In this document: positions 16,717 through 25,897 of the stretch, piece by piece | Position numbering within the stretch: position 1 is the stretch's first letter | Layout of the letters: each line of letters begins with the position of its first letter | Origin: Streptomyces sp. WMMB303 | GTDB taxonomy: Bacteria; Actinomycetota; Actinomycetes; Streptomycetales; Streptomycetaceae | Length of the DNA stretch: 64,000 nt | Direction of reading: 5' to 3' | Assembly (NCBI RefSeq): GCF_029351045.1 | Contig: NZ_JARKIN010000001.1 | Location: forward strand, 6,107,001-6,171,000 | The notes under the pieces: model-generated | What the model was told of the DNA's origin: nothing | What the model saw: the letters and a program-made list of their open reading frames with translations, nothing else | The model's database searches: none | Translations under genes and position numbers: made by a program

Positions 16717-18066
16717 ATGACAGCGCCCGCCTCGCCCGCCTCCGAGGCGGCCCCGCAGGGACCCCGACCCGCGTCCTCGGAGCCGCCGGCCGAAGATCCG
16801 CCGCTGCGCAGGCTCTACCGCAGCGCGGAGGGCCGGATGCTCGGCGGGGTGGCCCGCGGGCTCGCGGGGCACCTGGGGCTGCCCGTCTCGTGGGTGCGCA
16901 TCGTCTTCATCGCGCTCAGCGTGGCCAACGGCCTCGGAGTGCTGCTGTACGCGGCGTTCTGGTTCGTGGTGCCGCTCGGTACCGGCGGGGTCGGCAGCGG
17001 GCACCGCCTCGGCGCGGGCGGGCTGTCGGAGGTCGTCACGGACCGGGACGGGCTGCGCCGCCGCTTCCTCCGCAAGCCGGAGAAGGGGCAGATCGTCGCC
17101 GTGCTGGCGCTGATCACCACTGTGGTGGTGATGGCGGACAACCTCCAGTTCGGCGCCGCCAACACCTATCTGTGGCCGGTCGTGCTGATCGGGGTGGGCG
17201 TCGCCCTGGTGTGGCGGCAGGCCGACAACTCCCGCCGGGCGCACTGGGCGGAGGTCGGCCGCCGCACCAGGCTGCTGCCGGTCGCCCGGAGCGCGGCGGG
17301 GGTCGCGCTGGTGGCCGTGGGCGTCACCGGCATCGTCGTCGTACAGGGCTCGGTCAGCCACCTGGGGGCTGTGCTCCAGGCCGCGCTCGCGGTACTGGTC
17401 GGCATCGCCCTGATGGCGGGCCCCTACCTGGTACGGATGATGCAGGACCTGTCCGAGGAACGGCTGATGCGCATCCGGGCGCAGGAGCGGGCCGAGGTGG
17501 CCGCGCACGTCCACGACTCGGTCCTGCACACCCTGACCCTGATCCAGCGGAACGCCGAGAAGCCGCGCGAGGTGGCCCGGCTGGCCCGCGCCCAGGAGCG
17601 GGAGCTGCGCGCGTGGCTGTACCGGTCCGCGGACGGTTCGGGTGCCGCCGCCGAGGAGGAGGACGAGCCGAAGACGCTCGCCGAGGGGGTCAAGGCCGCG
17701 GCCGCCGAGGTCGAGGACCACCACGGGGTGCCCGTGGAGGTGGTCTGCGTCGGCGACTGCCCGCTGGACGAGGCGTTGGGCGCCCAGCTCCAAGCCGCGC
17801 GCGAGGCGATGGTCAACGCCGCCAAGTACGGTGGCGAGGGCGGCGCCGTGCAGGTCTTCGCCGAGGTGGAGGGCCGTACCGTCTTCATCTCCGTGCGGGA
17901 CCGCGGGCCGGGCTTCGACCCGGACGCCGTGCCGGAGGACAGGATGGGCGTACGCGAGTCCATCATCGGCCGGATGCGGCGCAACGGCGGCACGGCGCGG
18001 CTGCGCACCGCACCGGGCGAGGGGACAGAGGTCGAGCTGGAGATGGAGAGGGCGGCGGAGTCGTGA
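16717..18066 (+). CDS. PspC-domain sensor histidine kinase (NarL/LiaS-like)
   Basis: 449 residues. A disordered leader (about 1-28) is followed by a PspC domain (about 29-90: RSAEGRMLGGVARGLAGHLG, then LYAAFWFVVPLG). Four or so transmembrane helices follow to about residue 245. The HisKA_3-type dimerisation helix carries the phospho-acceptor region AHVHDSVLHTLTLIQ, and the HATPase domain shows an N-box (REAMVNAAKYGG), G1 box (VRDRGPGFDP) and a GxGTxVELE ending. It should autophosphorylate and pass phosphate to the regulator encoded immediately downstream (GTGA overlap). PspC fused directly to a kinase suggests sensing of membrane stress. ATG 16717 has only a weak ribosome-binding site but fits the domain start. 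Confidence 0.93.
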   Translation: MTAPASPASEAAPQGPRPASSEPPAEDPPLRRLYRSAEGRMLGGVARGLAGHLGLPVSWVRIVFIALSVANGLGVLLYAAFWFVVPLGTGGVGSGHRLGAGGLSEVVTDRDGLRRRFLRKPEKGQIVAVLALITTVVVMADNLQFGAANTYLWPVVLIGVGVALVWRQADNSRRAHWAEVGRRTRLLPVARSAAGVALVAVGVTGIVVVQGSVSHLGAVLQAALAVLVGIALMAGPYLVRMMQDLSEERLMRIRAQERAEVAAHVHDSVLHTLTLIQRNAEKPREVARLARAQERELRAWLYRSADGSGAAAEEEDEPKTLAEGVKAAAAEVEDHHGVPVEVVCVGDCPLDEALGAQLQAAREAMVNAAKYGGEGGAVQVFAEVEGRTVFISVRDRGPGFDPDAVPEDRMGVRESIIGRMRRNGGTARLRTAPGEGTEVELEMERAAES

Positions 18067-18863
18067 CCGACGAGGCGACGGGCAGCGGGTCGACGGGCAG
18101 CGAAGGGACGGGCGAGGAGGCGACGGACAGCGGCGCGGCGGGCGGCGCGCCGCAGGGCGTCGGCGGCACCGCCCCCGGTGGCGGTAACGGCGGGGACGGG
18201 GGCCGCCGGGTGCGGGTCGTCCTGGTGGACGACCATCGGATGTTCCGCGCCGGCGTGCAGGCGGAGATCGGCCGCACCGACGAGACGGGGGTGGACGTGG
18301 TCGGCGAGGCGGGCGACGTCGACCAGGCGATGACCGTCATCGAGGCGACCCGCCCCGACGTCGTCCTCCTCGACGTCCACCTCCCGGGCGGCGGCGGCGT
18401 GGAGGTGCTGCGCCGCAGCGCCCCGCTGATGGGCGACACCGAGCAGCCGGTGCGCTTCCTGGCGCTGTCGGTCTCGGACGCCGCCGAGGACGTCATCGGC
18501 GTCATCCGCGGCGGCGCGCGCGGCTATGTCACCAAAACGATCACCGGCGGCGACCTGGTCGGCGCGATCTTCCGCGTCTCGGACGGCGACGCGGTCTTCT
18601 CCCCGCGGCTGGCCGGTTTCGTCCTGGACGCCTTCGCCTCCACCGACGCGCCGCCGGTCGACGAGGACATGGACCGGCTCACCCAGCGCGAACGCGAGGT
18701 CCTGCGCCTCATCGCGCGCGGCTACGCCTACAAGGAGGTCGCCAAGCAGCTCTTCATCTCCGTCAAGACGGTCGAGTCCCACGTCTCGGCGGTGCTGCGC
18801 AAGCTCCAGCTCTCCAACCGCCACGAGCTGACCCGCTGGGCGACGGCACGACGGCTGGTGTGA
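18063..18863 (+). CDS. NarL/LuxR-family response regulator
   Basis: 266 residues starting at GTG 18063, which overlaps the kinase stop by 4 nt. A Gly/Thr-rich leader of about 48 residues precedes the receiver domain (VRVVLVDDHRMFRAGV with the acidic pair, phospho-acceptor Asp in VVLLDVHLPGGG, conserved Ser in LALSVS and Lys in YVTKTI). The C-terminal LuxR HTH (LTQREREVLRLIARGYAYKE, then SVKTVESHVSAVLRKL) binds DNA. It forms a cognate pair with the PspC kinase and probably acts on the divergent PspC operon through the 16666-16682 repeat. The long low-complexity N-terminus is unusual but in frame. Confidence 0.94.
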   Translation: MTDEATGSGSTGSEGTGEEATDSGAAGGAPQGVGGTAPGGGNGGDGGRRVRVVLVDDHRMFRAGVQAEIGRTDETGVDVVGEAGDVDQAMTVIEATRPDVVLLDVHLPGGGGVEVLRRSAPLMGDTEQPVRFLALSVSDAAEDVIGVIRGGARGYVTKTITGGDLVGAIFRVSDGDAVFSPRLAGFVLDAFASTDAPPVDEDMDRLTQREREVLRLIARGYAYKEVAKQLFISVKTVESHVSAVLRKLQLSNRHELTRWATARRLV

Positions 18864-18934
18864 ACCCCGGGGCGGAGTCCCGCGTATAGGCTGCGATCAG
18901 CGTTTCCGGAGGCGTTTCAGGAGGGGAGACCACC

Positions 18935-20270
18935 GTGCCCGAGGCAGTGGGACAGCCGCGCGAAGAGCCGTCGGCCCCCCTCACGGAAGTGCGTTTGACG
19001 GAGTTCAAGACGTTCCGCGACGCCGTACTGCCCCTGGAGCCGCTGACTCTCCTCATCGGGCGCAACAGCAGTGGGAAGTCCAACGCGCTGGACGGGCTCG
19101 ACGTGCTCTCCCGGCTCGCCGAAGGCGAGGAGATCCGGGATGCGCTCGACGGCCGCCGACGGGACACCGGGGCGGTACGCGGCGGGCTGGAGGGCTGCCC
19201 GCCGCACGGCTCGCACACGTTCACCCTAGGCTGCACCGTGAGCACCCACTGGGGCGCTCCGGCCCACCTCGACGTGACGGTGCAGGTCGCACCCGATGTG
19301 CGCATCCTCAGCGAACGGCTGACGGGACCGACGTACAGCGGGAACAGGATGCTGTACGAGACCGTCGAGCCGCGCTCGGACAGCGGTGACATCGGCATCA
19401 GGTGGTACCGGGGCAAGTCCGGCCGCCGGCCGCATCTGCCGTTGCGCCAAGACCGGTTGCTGGCGACCCAGTTGATGACCCGGCTGCCCGCGACGACAGC
19501 TGCCGAACGCGAGGTCATCGAGGTTGCCGAGGTCGTGCTCGGCGCGCTTCGCGGCGTCTTCCACCTTGATCCGGTCCCGCACCTCGTGCGGCAGTACGTG
19601 CCTGCCCGCGACGCCGAACTCCGGCGCAGTGCGGAGAACCTGTCGGCGTCCGTCCGACGCATCGCCGAGCAGTCGCCCGCGGAGTTCGACCGCCTCGTCT
19701 CGGGCCTGCGCCGGGTGGCCGAGCACCCCATCTCGGAGGTCCGCACGACACGCTCCGACCTGGGTGACGTCATGCTCGTCGTGGACGAGGGCGCGGGCGG
19801 CCCGACCCCCGCACGGGAACTGAGCGACGGCATGCTCCGGTTTCCTCGCCGTCGCCACCGCCCTGCTGACCGGCCGGCACGGCGTGGACATCGGCAAGGA
19901 GCCGGGCACCGAGCCCTCGCTGATGCTGGTGGTCGAGGAGTTGGAGAACGGACTGCACCCTTCGCAGGCGTCGCTGCTGCTGGAACTCCTCCGCGAAGCA
20001 TCCGCACGTGCCGGAACGCAGACACTCGCGACGACCCACAGCCCGGCCCTTCTCGCCGCCCTGGCCGGCAGCGAGCATCCGGGAGTCGTCGTCTGCGACC
20101 GGGACCGCGACAGCGGCAGCAGCCGACTGCAACGACTGACCGACGTGGACGGCTACGCCACCGTCATGGCCGAGGGCCGACTGGGCGACGTGGTGACGCG
20201 CGGACTCCTCCCCACCCGCCGCGAAGAGCGCGACTACACCGAGTTCGACCGCCTGCTGGGAATCGACTGA
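18935..20270 (+). pseudogene. AAA ATPase (SMC/OLD-like), frameshifted
   Basis: The first frame (GTG 18935, preceded by AGGAGGGGAG) encodes LTEFKTFRDAVLPLEPLTLL and the Walker A IGRNSSGKSN, then proceeds to ELSDGMLRF. At 19841-19843 a TTT appears where TT would keep the frame. The remainder is in the next frame: FLAVATALLTGRHG, the Walker B LMLVVEELENGLHP, TLATTHSPALLAAL and a terminal FDRLLGID. Both halves belong to one AAA_21/OLD-type ATPase of about 445 residues. The one-base insertion in a T-run inactivates it, unless it is a sequencing error or a programmed frameshift. The stop is followed 5 nt later by a PIN-like partner fragment, suggesting a two-gene ATPase-nuclease module. Confidence 0.8.
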
Positions 20271-20275
20271 CAGCC

Positions 20276-20403
20276 ATGCCACGCCCCGTCACGTTCGTGG
20301 ACACCTCGGTGCTCTGCAATCTCCTCCAGGTCCCGCACATGGACCAGGAACGGGAAGCAGTGAGCGCGGAGCTGGTCCGCCGCCGTAAGGAAGTCAGGGA
20401 CGG
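20276..20403 (+). pseudogene. truncated PIN-like nuclease domain gene
   Basis: ATG 20276 begins MPRPVTFVDTSVLCNLLQVP, whose VDTSVLxNLL motif is the first conserved acidic strand of PIN-like nucleases. After about 43 residues (ELVRRRKEVRDGQ) the frame runs into the antisense of the next gene, and the remaining 42 residues to the stop at 20533 have no domain character. The 3' half has been lost, apparently when the XRE-TPR gene was joined on. It is coupled to the AAA ATPase remnant upstream. Confidence 0.7.
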
Positions 20404-21696
20404 TCAGATGGCTCGTGCGACGGCGGTGCTCAGTTCGCGGACGCCGCTGCTGCGAGGGTGGTGCTGGGCCAGGTCGTGGACGATGCTGCGGATCGCCGGC
20501 CGGTCGCGGACTTCTCCGGGGCTGGCGCGGTAGGCGTCCAGCAGGGCCCGGATGGTCTGCTCAGGCCGATTCCAGGCCCACCAGGCGCGTGCCATGTCGG
20601 TGCTCAGCCGCGCCTTCCGTTCCGCGGTCGGGAACTGCTCTGTGCGCAGGTTCTTTCCGGCCTCCAAGGCGGCGCCCGCGTCGCCGAGGGCCCAGTGCAC
20701 GCCCACCGCGTACAGGTCAACGGCGGCCGGGCTGATGGGGAACAGGCGACCGGCCGGGGCAGTCTCGGGGAGCCGGTGGGCAGCGCGGCGTGCTTCTTCG
20801 GTCATCGCCAGGGCTTCGGCGCGCCGGCCGCCACGCGCAGCGGTGTAGGCGAGAGTGCACAGCATCTGTGCGTAGGCGGCCGCGGAGGCGTCGGTATGCA
20901 GGCCGGCAGCCTCTACCTCGGTGGCAGCCGAGGTCATGATGCGCTGGGCGGTGGCGTGCTGGTTCTGGTGGCGGAGCACGATGGCCCACTCGCGAGCCGC
21001 AGCCGCTGCTGCGAGCGGGGAGCCGGAGACCTCGGCCCAGGTGCGGGCGCGGTCCGCGGTGCGCCGGGCTTGCTCGTAGGTGCCGAGCTTGATGAGGAGG
21101 GCTGTGGCGAGGCTGTAGACCGACGAGAGCCGGGCCTGGTCGAGTTCACGGCGGCGGGAGGCGGCGGCGTGGCCGTCGGCGATGAGACCAGGCAGGGCGG
21201 TGAGGAGCTGCTGGTGCGCGCCCTTGTCGAACAGTGCGCGGGCGGTGGCCATGCGGGTATCCAGCGGGCCGGCGCCGGTCGGGGCGGGGACGTCGGCCAG
21301 GGCCTCGTCCAGCCCGGTCAGCAAGGCGGCCGGTCCGGCAGCCGCCGTGGCAGTGAACAGCGTGCGGCGGCGCATGGAGTCCTCCTCGACGTCACGCAAA
21401 CTGGCCGTCACTCTAGTGGCCGCCGATGCCACCTCACCGGGAGGTGACAAAGATGTCGTCAGGACGTGTCGGGGGACGCCGACTTCCTGCGCCGCGCGGT
21501 GCACCAGTGCCAGGTCGACCACGCGGGAGCGGCGCTCCAGCCGGGAGACCGTTGCTGGTGAACATCCGAGCCGGTCCCCGAGCGCGGCCAGTGTCCAGGA
21601 GCGGTGTTCGCGGCCGAGGCGGATCAGTGCGCCGGGATGTCGTTGCGCGGCTGACTCGCGTGCTCTCGCGCTGTTCCAAAGCGGGTCAACAGACAC
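20404..21696 (-). CDS. XRE-family regulator with TPR-like C-terminus
   Basis: 430 residues. An N-terminal helix-turn-helix (about 24-60: LIRLGREHRSWTLAALGDRL, then SPATVSRLERR) is followed by a linker and a long all-helical tetratricopeptide-like region (YEQARRTADRARTWAE, RAEALAMTEEARRAAHRL, DAGAALEAGKNL). This HTH-TPR layout is common in streptomycetes, where members pair with small metabolic or signalling genes. GTG 21696 is chosen because GGGAGGGG stands directly upstream. Longer frames starting at 21981 overlap the divergent promoter region. It faces away from the GRDP-like gene at 21884 and probably controls it. The 3' end abuts the truncated PIN fragment. Confidence 0.88.
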   Translation of the reverse strand: MSVDPLWNSARARESAAQRHPGALIRLGREHRSWTLAALGDRLGCSPATVSRLERRSRVVDLALVHRAAQEVGVPRHVLTTSLSPPGEVASAATRVTASLRDVEEDSMRRRTLFTATAAAGPAALLTGLDEALADVPAPTGAGPLDTRMATARALFDKGAHQQLLTALPGLIADGHAAASRRRELDQARLSSVYSLATALLIKLGTYEQARRTADRARTWAEVSGSPLAAAAAAREWAIVLRHQNQHATAQRIMTSAATEVEAAGLHTDASAAAYAQMLCTLAYTAARGGRRAEALAMTEEARRAAHRLPETAPAGRLFPISPAAVDLYAVGVHWALGDAGAALEAGKNLRTEQFPTAERKARLSTDMARAWWAWNRPEQTIRALLDAYRASPGEVRDRPAIRSIVHDLAQHHPRSSGVRELSTAVARAI

Positions 21697-21883
21697 GATC
21701 CCCTCCCACGCGCACAGCCAGGGGCCTTCCACGCTATGGCGCACGGCTGGGGCTGTCGAGGCCGCTTGCACGACGTGCAAATCGCTTGCACGGAACGAGA
21801 GTTGATGCCCAACACGCCGGACGGGGCGGTGTGCTGGAGGTGGCCGCCCCGACCTGCGGGGCACCGTCCACCGGAGGCACACC

Positions 21884-22351
21884 ATGGCAACCGCACCCGC
21901 CACTCTGGCCACAGCCACCGACTCCGTGACCGGCCCGGTCCGCTCCGTGCGAGAGGTGGTGTCGGCTGACCTGTGGGACAAGCAGGTCGGACTGTTGATG
22001 CGCGACTACCCCTACGACTCGGTTATGGCCACCCGCGTCCTGGGCCAGGGCTACGCCTATCTGCTGACCGCGATGAACCACCGCGGTCAGCAGCTCGGTC
22101 TGGCCCCGAGCAAGGTGGTCGACATCGGCGTGCACACGATCATCCTCGACACGATGGCCTACGCCGAGCTGTGCGGGAAGTACAACGGCGGCCAGTTCCT
22201 CCACCACGTGCCGTTGATCGAGATGAAGAACGACGGCTCGGTGATGAAGACCGCGCACCGCATCGCGGCCGACGGCTGGGAGGTCGACCTGCCGCTGTGG
22301 GCGGACGCCGCCGAGTGCGGCCCGTGCCACCACGGCAACGACTCCCACTGA
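21884..22351 (+). CDS. GRDP-like (glycine-rich domain protein) small protein
   Basis: 155 residues. The central segment (VVDIGVHTIILDTMAYAELC followed by FLHHVP) resembles the repeated helical unit of glycine-rich domain-containing proteins (VDxxWHxxIL.T..YA..C......HH.P), a fold also found in small actinobacterial proteins of unknown role. The C-terminus carries Cys and His residues (ECGPCHHG) that could bind metal. ATG 21884 follows GGAGGCACACC. It lies between a divergent XRE-TPR regulator and a co-directional methyltransferase, a recurring trio in streptomycetes as far as I recall. Role unknown. Confidence 0.75.
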   Translation: MATAPATLATATDSVTGPVRSVREVVSADLWDKQVGLLMRDYPYDSVMATRVLGQGYAYLLTAMNHRGQQLGLAPSKVVDIGVHTIILDTMAYAELCGKYNGGQFLHHVPLIEMKNDGSVMKTAHRIAADGWEVDLPLWADAAECGPCHHGNDSH

Positions 22352-22461
22352 CCCCCGCACACCGCTCTCTCCCCGGGCCCTGGCCGCCTGCGGCCAGGGC
22401 CTTCGGCGCGCCCGGGTGAGATTGGCCGGAACCGGCCCGCTGCCCAGTCGTGGCCGCGAGT

Positions 22462-23157
22462 ATGGGCCAGGTGACCGCCACCGCAGACCTCTGGTATCAC
22501 TACGGCCGCACCCGCCACGCCGCCGACCGGGCCGTCCCCGACGCCTTCTTCTGGAACTGGGGCCAGGACAGCGGGCCCGGCACCGAGGTCCTGGGCGGCT
22601 TGGACGACCGGGTCGTCGGCGATCTGGGCGCCGGAGCTGCCCGGCATGCAGCCCACCTGACCGCCCGGCGCCGTCCGGCTCGCGTCGATGCCATCGACGC
22701 CTCCCCCGCCCAGCACGCCATGGCAACCGATCTGTACAGCCACCTCGCCCCCCGCCTGCACATCGTGTGCGCGGATGTGGTGCATCACCTCCGCGCCACG
22801 GTCGGCACCTATGACGTGCTCTACAGCGTCTTCGGAGCGGTCGACTTCACCGACCCGCGAGAGCTGTTGCCAGCCGCAGCCGCCGCGCTGCGACCCGGCG
22901 GTCGACTGGTCTTCTCCACTCTCGCCCACTACCTGACCGGCGCCCCCGCCCAGCCCGACGTCCAGCCTGCCGACATCCACGCGAGGGCACCCGACGGCGA
23001 GCCGGCCACGATGCGCCGCTGGGTACTCCAAGAACACGTGTGGACCAAACTGCTCGACCAAGCCGGACTCACCCACATCACCACGGAGACCGTTCCCGGC
23101 AACGACGCGCCGCGTGCTGCCGATACCCTCCTTGTGATCGCCCATCACCCCTCCTGA
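22462..23157 (+). CDS. class I SAM-dependent methyltransferase
   Basis: About 231 residues with a Rossmann-like methyltransferase fold: motif I VVGDLGAGAARHAAHL, an acidic residue at the end of the second strand (RVDAIDASPAQHAMA), the HIVCADVVHHL segment, and the post-motif LLPAAAAALRPGGRLVFSTL that is typical of small-molecule methyltransferases. An N-terminal WYHYGRTRHAADRAVPDAFFW region may form the substrate lid. Starts at GTG 22450 and ATG 22462 are both possible. It follows the GRDP-like gene at 110 nt. The substrate cannot be inferred. Confidence 0.88.
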   Translation: MGQVTATADLWYHYGRTRHAADRAVPDAFFWNWGQDSGPGTEVLGGLDDRVVGDLGAGAARHAAHLTARRRPARVDAIDASPAQHAMATDLYSHLAPRLHIVCADVVHHLRATVGTYDVLYSVFGAVDFTDPRELLPAAAAALRPGGRLVFSTLAHYLTGAPAQPDVQPADIHARAPDGEPATMRRWVLQEHVWTKLLDQAGLTHITTETVPGNDAPRAADTLLVIAHHPS

Positions 23158-23324
23158 ACCTGCCCGGTCGAGGTGCGGCACATCGTCGGGTAGTCGGGTA
23201 TGGGCCCTGTCCCTACCCATGGCCGGCGCTCCCGTCGTGGCAATCGTCGGCGCCGGTACGGCTTCGGCTCGGCATGGGAAGGTCGAAGCTTTTGCCCCGA
23301 CCTGAAGCGGGAGCAGTCAATGCG

Positions 23325-24689
23325 TCAGGCGTTCCTGCGCCGCTTTTCGTCGACGAACTTGAGTACTTCGTAGACCAGGGTCAATCGCCTCTCCAATTGG
23401 GTGTCCGGTATCTGGTCACGCAGGTCGCGGGCGAAAGTGTTGTAGGGGTTGATCTCAAGGGCGCGGTTCAAATCCCTGAAGGCTTCCTCATAGCGCCAGG
23501 TCGCCAGATACGCGGCGCCTCGCTCGGCGAGAGCAAAGGCGTTGTCCGGATCGACTTCGAGTACACGTTGGAGATCGCTGAGCGCCTGCCCATGACGGCC
23601 CGTGACGCGATTCACGGCGCCGAGTTCCGCCAACGCCCAGGTATTGTTGCGATCGACCTGGAGCGCACCGTTCAAATCCCTGAGCGCCTGTTCGTAGTTT
23701 CCGGTGAGCCGGTTCAGGGATCCTCGCTGAGCCAGAGCCCAGGCGTCGTAGGGGTTCACATCGATCATACGGTTCAGAGACCGCAATGCCTGCTCGTGAC
23801 GTCGTGCAGACATGTGCTGCTCAATTTCCGCTCTCTCGGCGGCCTGCTGGTACGGGTTGGTCGCGTACCCGGCTCCAGGGAAGACCTGAACGGCGGGCTG
23901 CAACTCCCGCCGCTCCGGGACTTCGGGGAGGACGGGAAGGTAGTATCCGGCGGCGCCCACGATGCGATAGGTGTTCCGGGCGAGCCACAGACCTTCCGAA
24001 GCGTGCGGGTCGTTGTCGTAGTCGGCCCGCCCGACAGCCTGACCGCTGATCCTCTCGCGTAGCGCCTCGCAAAGTGTCTGGTCCACGTAGATGGCGCTGC
24101 CGGCCGAGGAGATTCCCTCCCGCAGTACTTCCGTGAGGGCAGTGGTCAGCCGCATGTCGCGAGCTTCCTGATCGGCTGCCGCAGCAGTGAGCACGGCCAA
24201 CCGTGCCCGGCCCGAACGGACTCCACCCGCCAGGCGACTGGCGTTCGGTACGGCACCCCCCGCGTGGCAGGTGTCGATGAGGGCTATCACTCCGTCCACG
24301 CCGACCTCATCCGCCGCATCAGCCAGCAGTGATCCGACATGGACAGCGGACAGCGTGCTCTGGGTCGTCGAGGAACCGACCATGTAATAGAGATCGGTCT
24401 GTTGAGGGGTGGTGAATCCGTGCCCGAGCAGGGCCACCACCATCGCAGCGCCGTCCGCCGTGGCCCTTCGCGTGACCTCGTGCACCGCCCTGCGTACGTC
24501 CTCCGGTTCCAGCTCCTCCCCCACCAGCAGGGAGGGATGGTGCCCGTAGCGGGCTCGACACCCTCCGACCTCCGGATCCGTCAGGACAGCGTGCAGGTCC
24601 CTCGCGGCCTCCTCCAGCCGGGACAGCCTCCCCATCGACCGGCACTGCGCCCCGATGACCAGGACGTGCCGTACCCCGCTGCCCGTCAC
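23325..24689 (-). CDS. caspase-like (C14) peptidase with TPR repeats
   Basis: 454 residues from GTG 24689, which overlaps the stop of the hydrolase gene by 4 nt. Residues about 8-250 form a caspase-hemoglobinase fold domain with the catalytic His in VVALLGHGF (His90) and Cys in IALIDTCHAGG (Cys141). Its expected strand order and a 'VLVIGAQ' first strand are clear. Residues about 315-440 contain at least four TPR units with regular spacing (EQALRSLNRMIDVNPYDAWA, EQALRDLNGALQVDRNN, QALSDLQRVLEVDPDN, EEAFRDLNRALEINPYN). Caspase-TPR proteins paired with effector enzymes are known in actinobacteria as predicted conflict (CATRA-type) systems. The coupled partner here is an alpha/beta hydrolase. Confidence 0.93.
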   Translation of the reverse strand: MTGSGVRHVLVIGAQCRSMGRLSRLEEAARDLHAVLTDPEVGGCRARYGHHPSLLVGEELEPEDVRRAVHEVTRRATADGAAMVVALLGHGFTTPQQTDLYYMVGSSTTQSTLSAVHVGSLLADAADEVGVDGVIALIDTCHAGGAVPNASRLAGGVRSGRARLAVLTAAAADQEARDMRLTTALTEVLREGISSAGSAIYVDQTLCEALRERISGQAVGRADYDNDPHASEGLWLARNTYRIVGAAGYYLPVLPEVPERRELQPAVQVFPGAGYATNPYQQAAERAEIEQHMSARRHEQALRSLNRMIDVNPYDAWALAQRGSLNRLTGNYEQALRDLNGALQVDRNNTWALAELGAVNRVTGRHGQALSDLQRVLEVDPDNAFALAERGAAYLATWRYEEAFRDLNRALEINPYNTFARDLRDQIPDTQLERRLTLVYEVLKFVDEKRRRNA

Positions 24690-25654
24690 CGCTTCAAAAC
24701 CTCGGCGATGGGCCCGGCCACGGCCGGTTGCCGCAGATATTTCGTGGCCGTGTGCACCCATATGCCGTCAGAGTCCACCCGGTTCGTGGTCGGCACGATG
24801 CCGGAAGTGTTCGGCAACATCCACCGCAACCGGGGGCGGGACACAAAGATGTCGTCCCGATCCCAGAAGTTCAGCCAACGGGCGACCACCTCCGGCGTTC
24901 GCGCGGGAACCGGGCGTATGCGCTGCCTCACGGCCGCCCCCGTCGCCAGCGGCGAGCCCAGCGTCACCAGCAGCTCCACAGACCCCGTGTACTCGTGCAG
25001 CGCTTCGAACGACACCACCGTTCCCAGCGAATGCGCCACGACCACCAGCGGCCGTCCAGGATCCGTCTGCCGCAACAGCCGTTCCCGAATCCTCACATCC
25101 AGTGCCCGGCCACGGCTGTCACGCTCTGCACGATCAAGATAGCGGCTGACCTGTGCCAGATGTCCCAGTAGAGACCGGCCGTTGACCCATTGGGCAGCCC
25201 GGCGCACTCCCGGAACCTGCAGAAAGGTAGTCATTACATTCATCAGGACCCTTACCGGCCCCAACAATCCCTGTGACTGGTCACCTGCCCACTGCAATTG
25301 GTCCCGCGCATCGTCGACGACTCTCAGAGTCTGCCGGTCCCCTTCGCGCTCCGCCTCTCGGGCGAGTTCATCGACCATGTCCCGGACCAACGCTTCCAGG
25401 AATTCCACCTGCTCGCCAGGGATGTCATTTTCCCCACCCCCCTGCACCTCAGGGTCCGAGAACAGATCGCTGTAGTCCACAAACCGGGCTTCACTCAGCC
25501 ATCCCTGCGTCAAACCGGAAACGGCATCCGCATGTCCGGCCTTACGCGCACCATCCGCCAGCGCCTCCAGCCAGGTGCGGCGCTCCTGCTCCGCATCCCG
25601 TAAGCCGCCGATACCATGAACAAAAAGCAGTTGAGTTCTTCCTGAGCTGCTCAC
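24686..25654 (-). CDS. alpha/beta hydrolase coupled to the caspase-like protease
   Basis: 322 residues starting at GTG 25654 behind an AAAGGG site. It has the alpha/beta-hydrolase oxyanion segment LLFVHGIGG (10-17) and the nucleophile elbow VVVAHSLG (Ser209), followed by SFEALHEY and TLGSPL as in lipase/PGAP1-like enzymes. Acid and base candidates are Asp in WDRDDIF (about 265-268) and His301 in WVHTATKYL. The middle (about 75-195) is a helical insertion. Coupling to the caspase-like gene implies functional partnership: the hydrolase could be the effector cleaved or licensed by the protease (inference). No signal peptide, so a cytoplasmic or membrane-lipid target is plausible. Confidence 0.9.
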   Translation of the reverse strand: MSSSGRTQLLFVHGIGGLRDAEQERRTWLEALADGARKAGHADAVSGLTQGWLSEARFVDYSDLFSDPEVQGGGENDIPGEQVEFLEALVRDMVDELAREAEREGDRQTLRVVDDARDQLQWAGDQSQGLLGPVRVLMNVMTTFLQVPGVRRAAQWVNGRSLLGHLAQVSRYLDRAERDSRGRALDVRIRERLLRQTDPGRPLVVVAHSLGTVVSFEALHEYTGSVELLVTLGSPLATGAAVRQRIRPVPARTPEVVARWLNFWDRDDIFVSRPRLRWMLPNTSGIVPTTNRVDSDGIWVHTATKYLRQPAVAGPIAEVLKR

Positions 25655-25897
25655 CAAGCACCCTTTGCCGCATCCCTCGATCCGATACCACGAATCCCGG
25701 CGCTCGCAGGAAGGCAACTGCTGCACCCCCGTGCCGCGTTAGGACACCTCTCACGGTACTGCCGTACCCGCCGGTAGGCAGGGGCTTTGCAGTGAACCTC
25801 GCCCTTCCCCTGCATGGGTGGGTCAGGCCGCGCATTGTCGGGTCAAGAAAGTGGGTACGGCCGCGAGGGTCCGGGGCGCTCCGGTGTTCCGCCGGGG

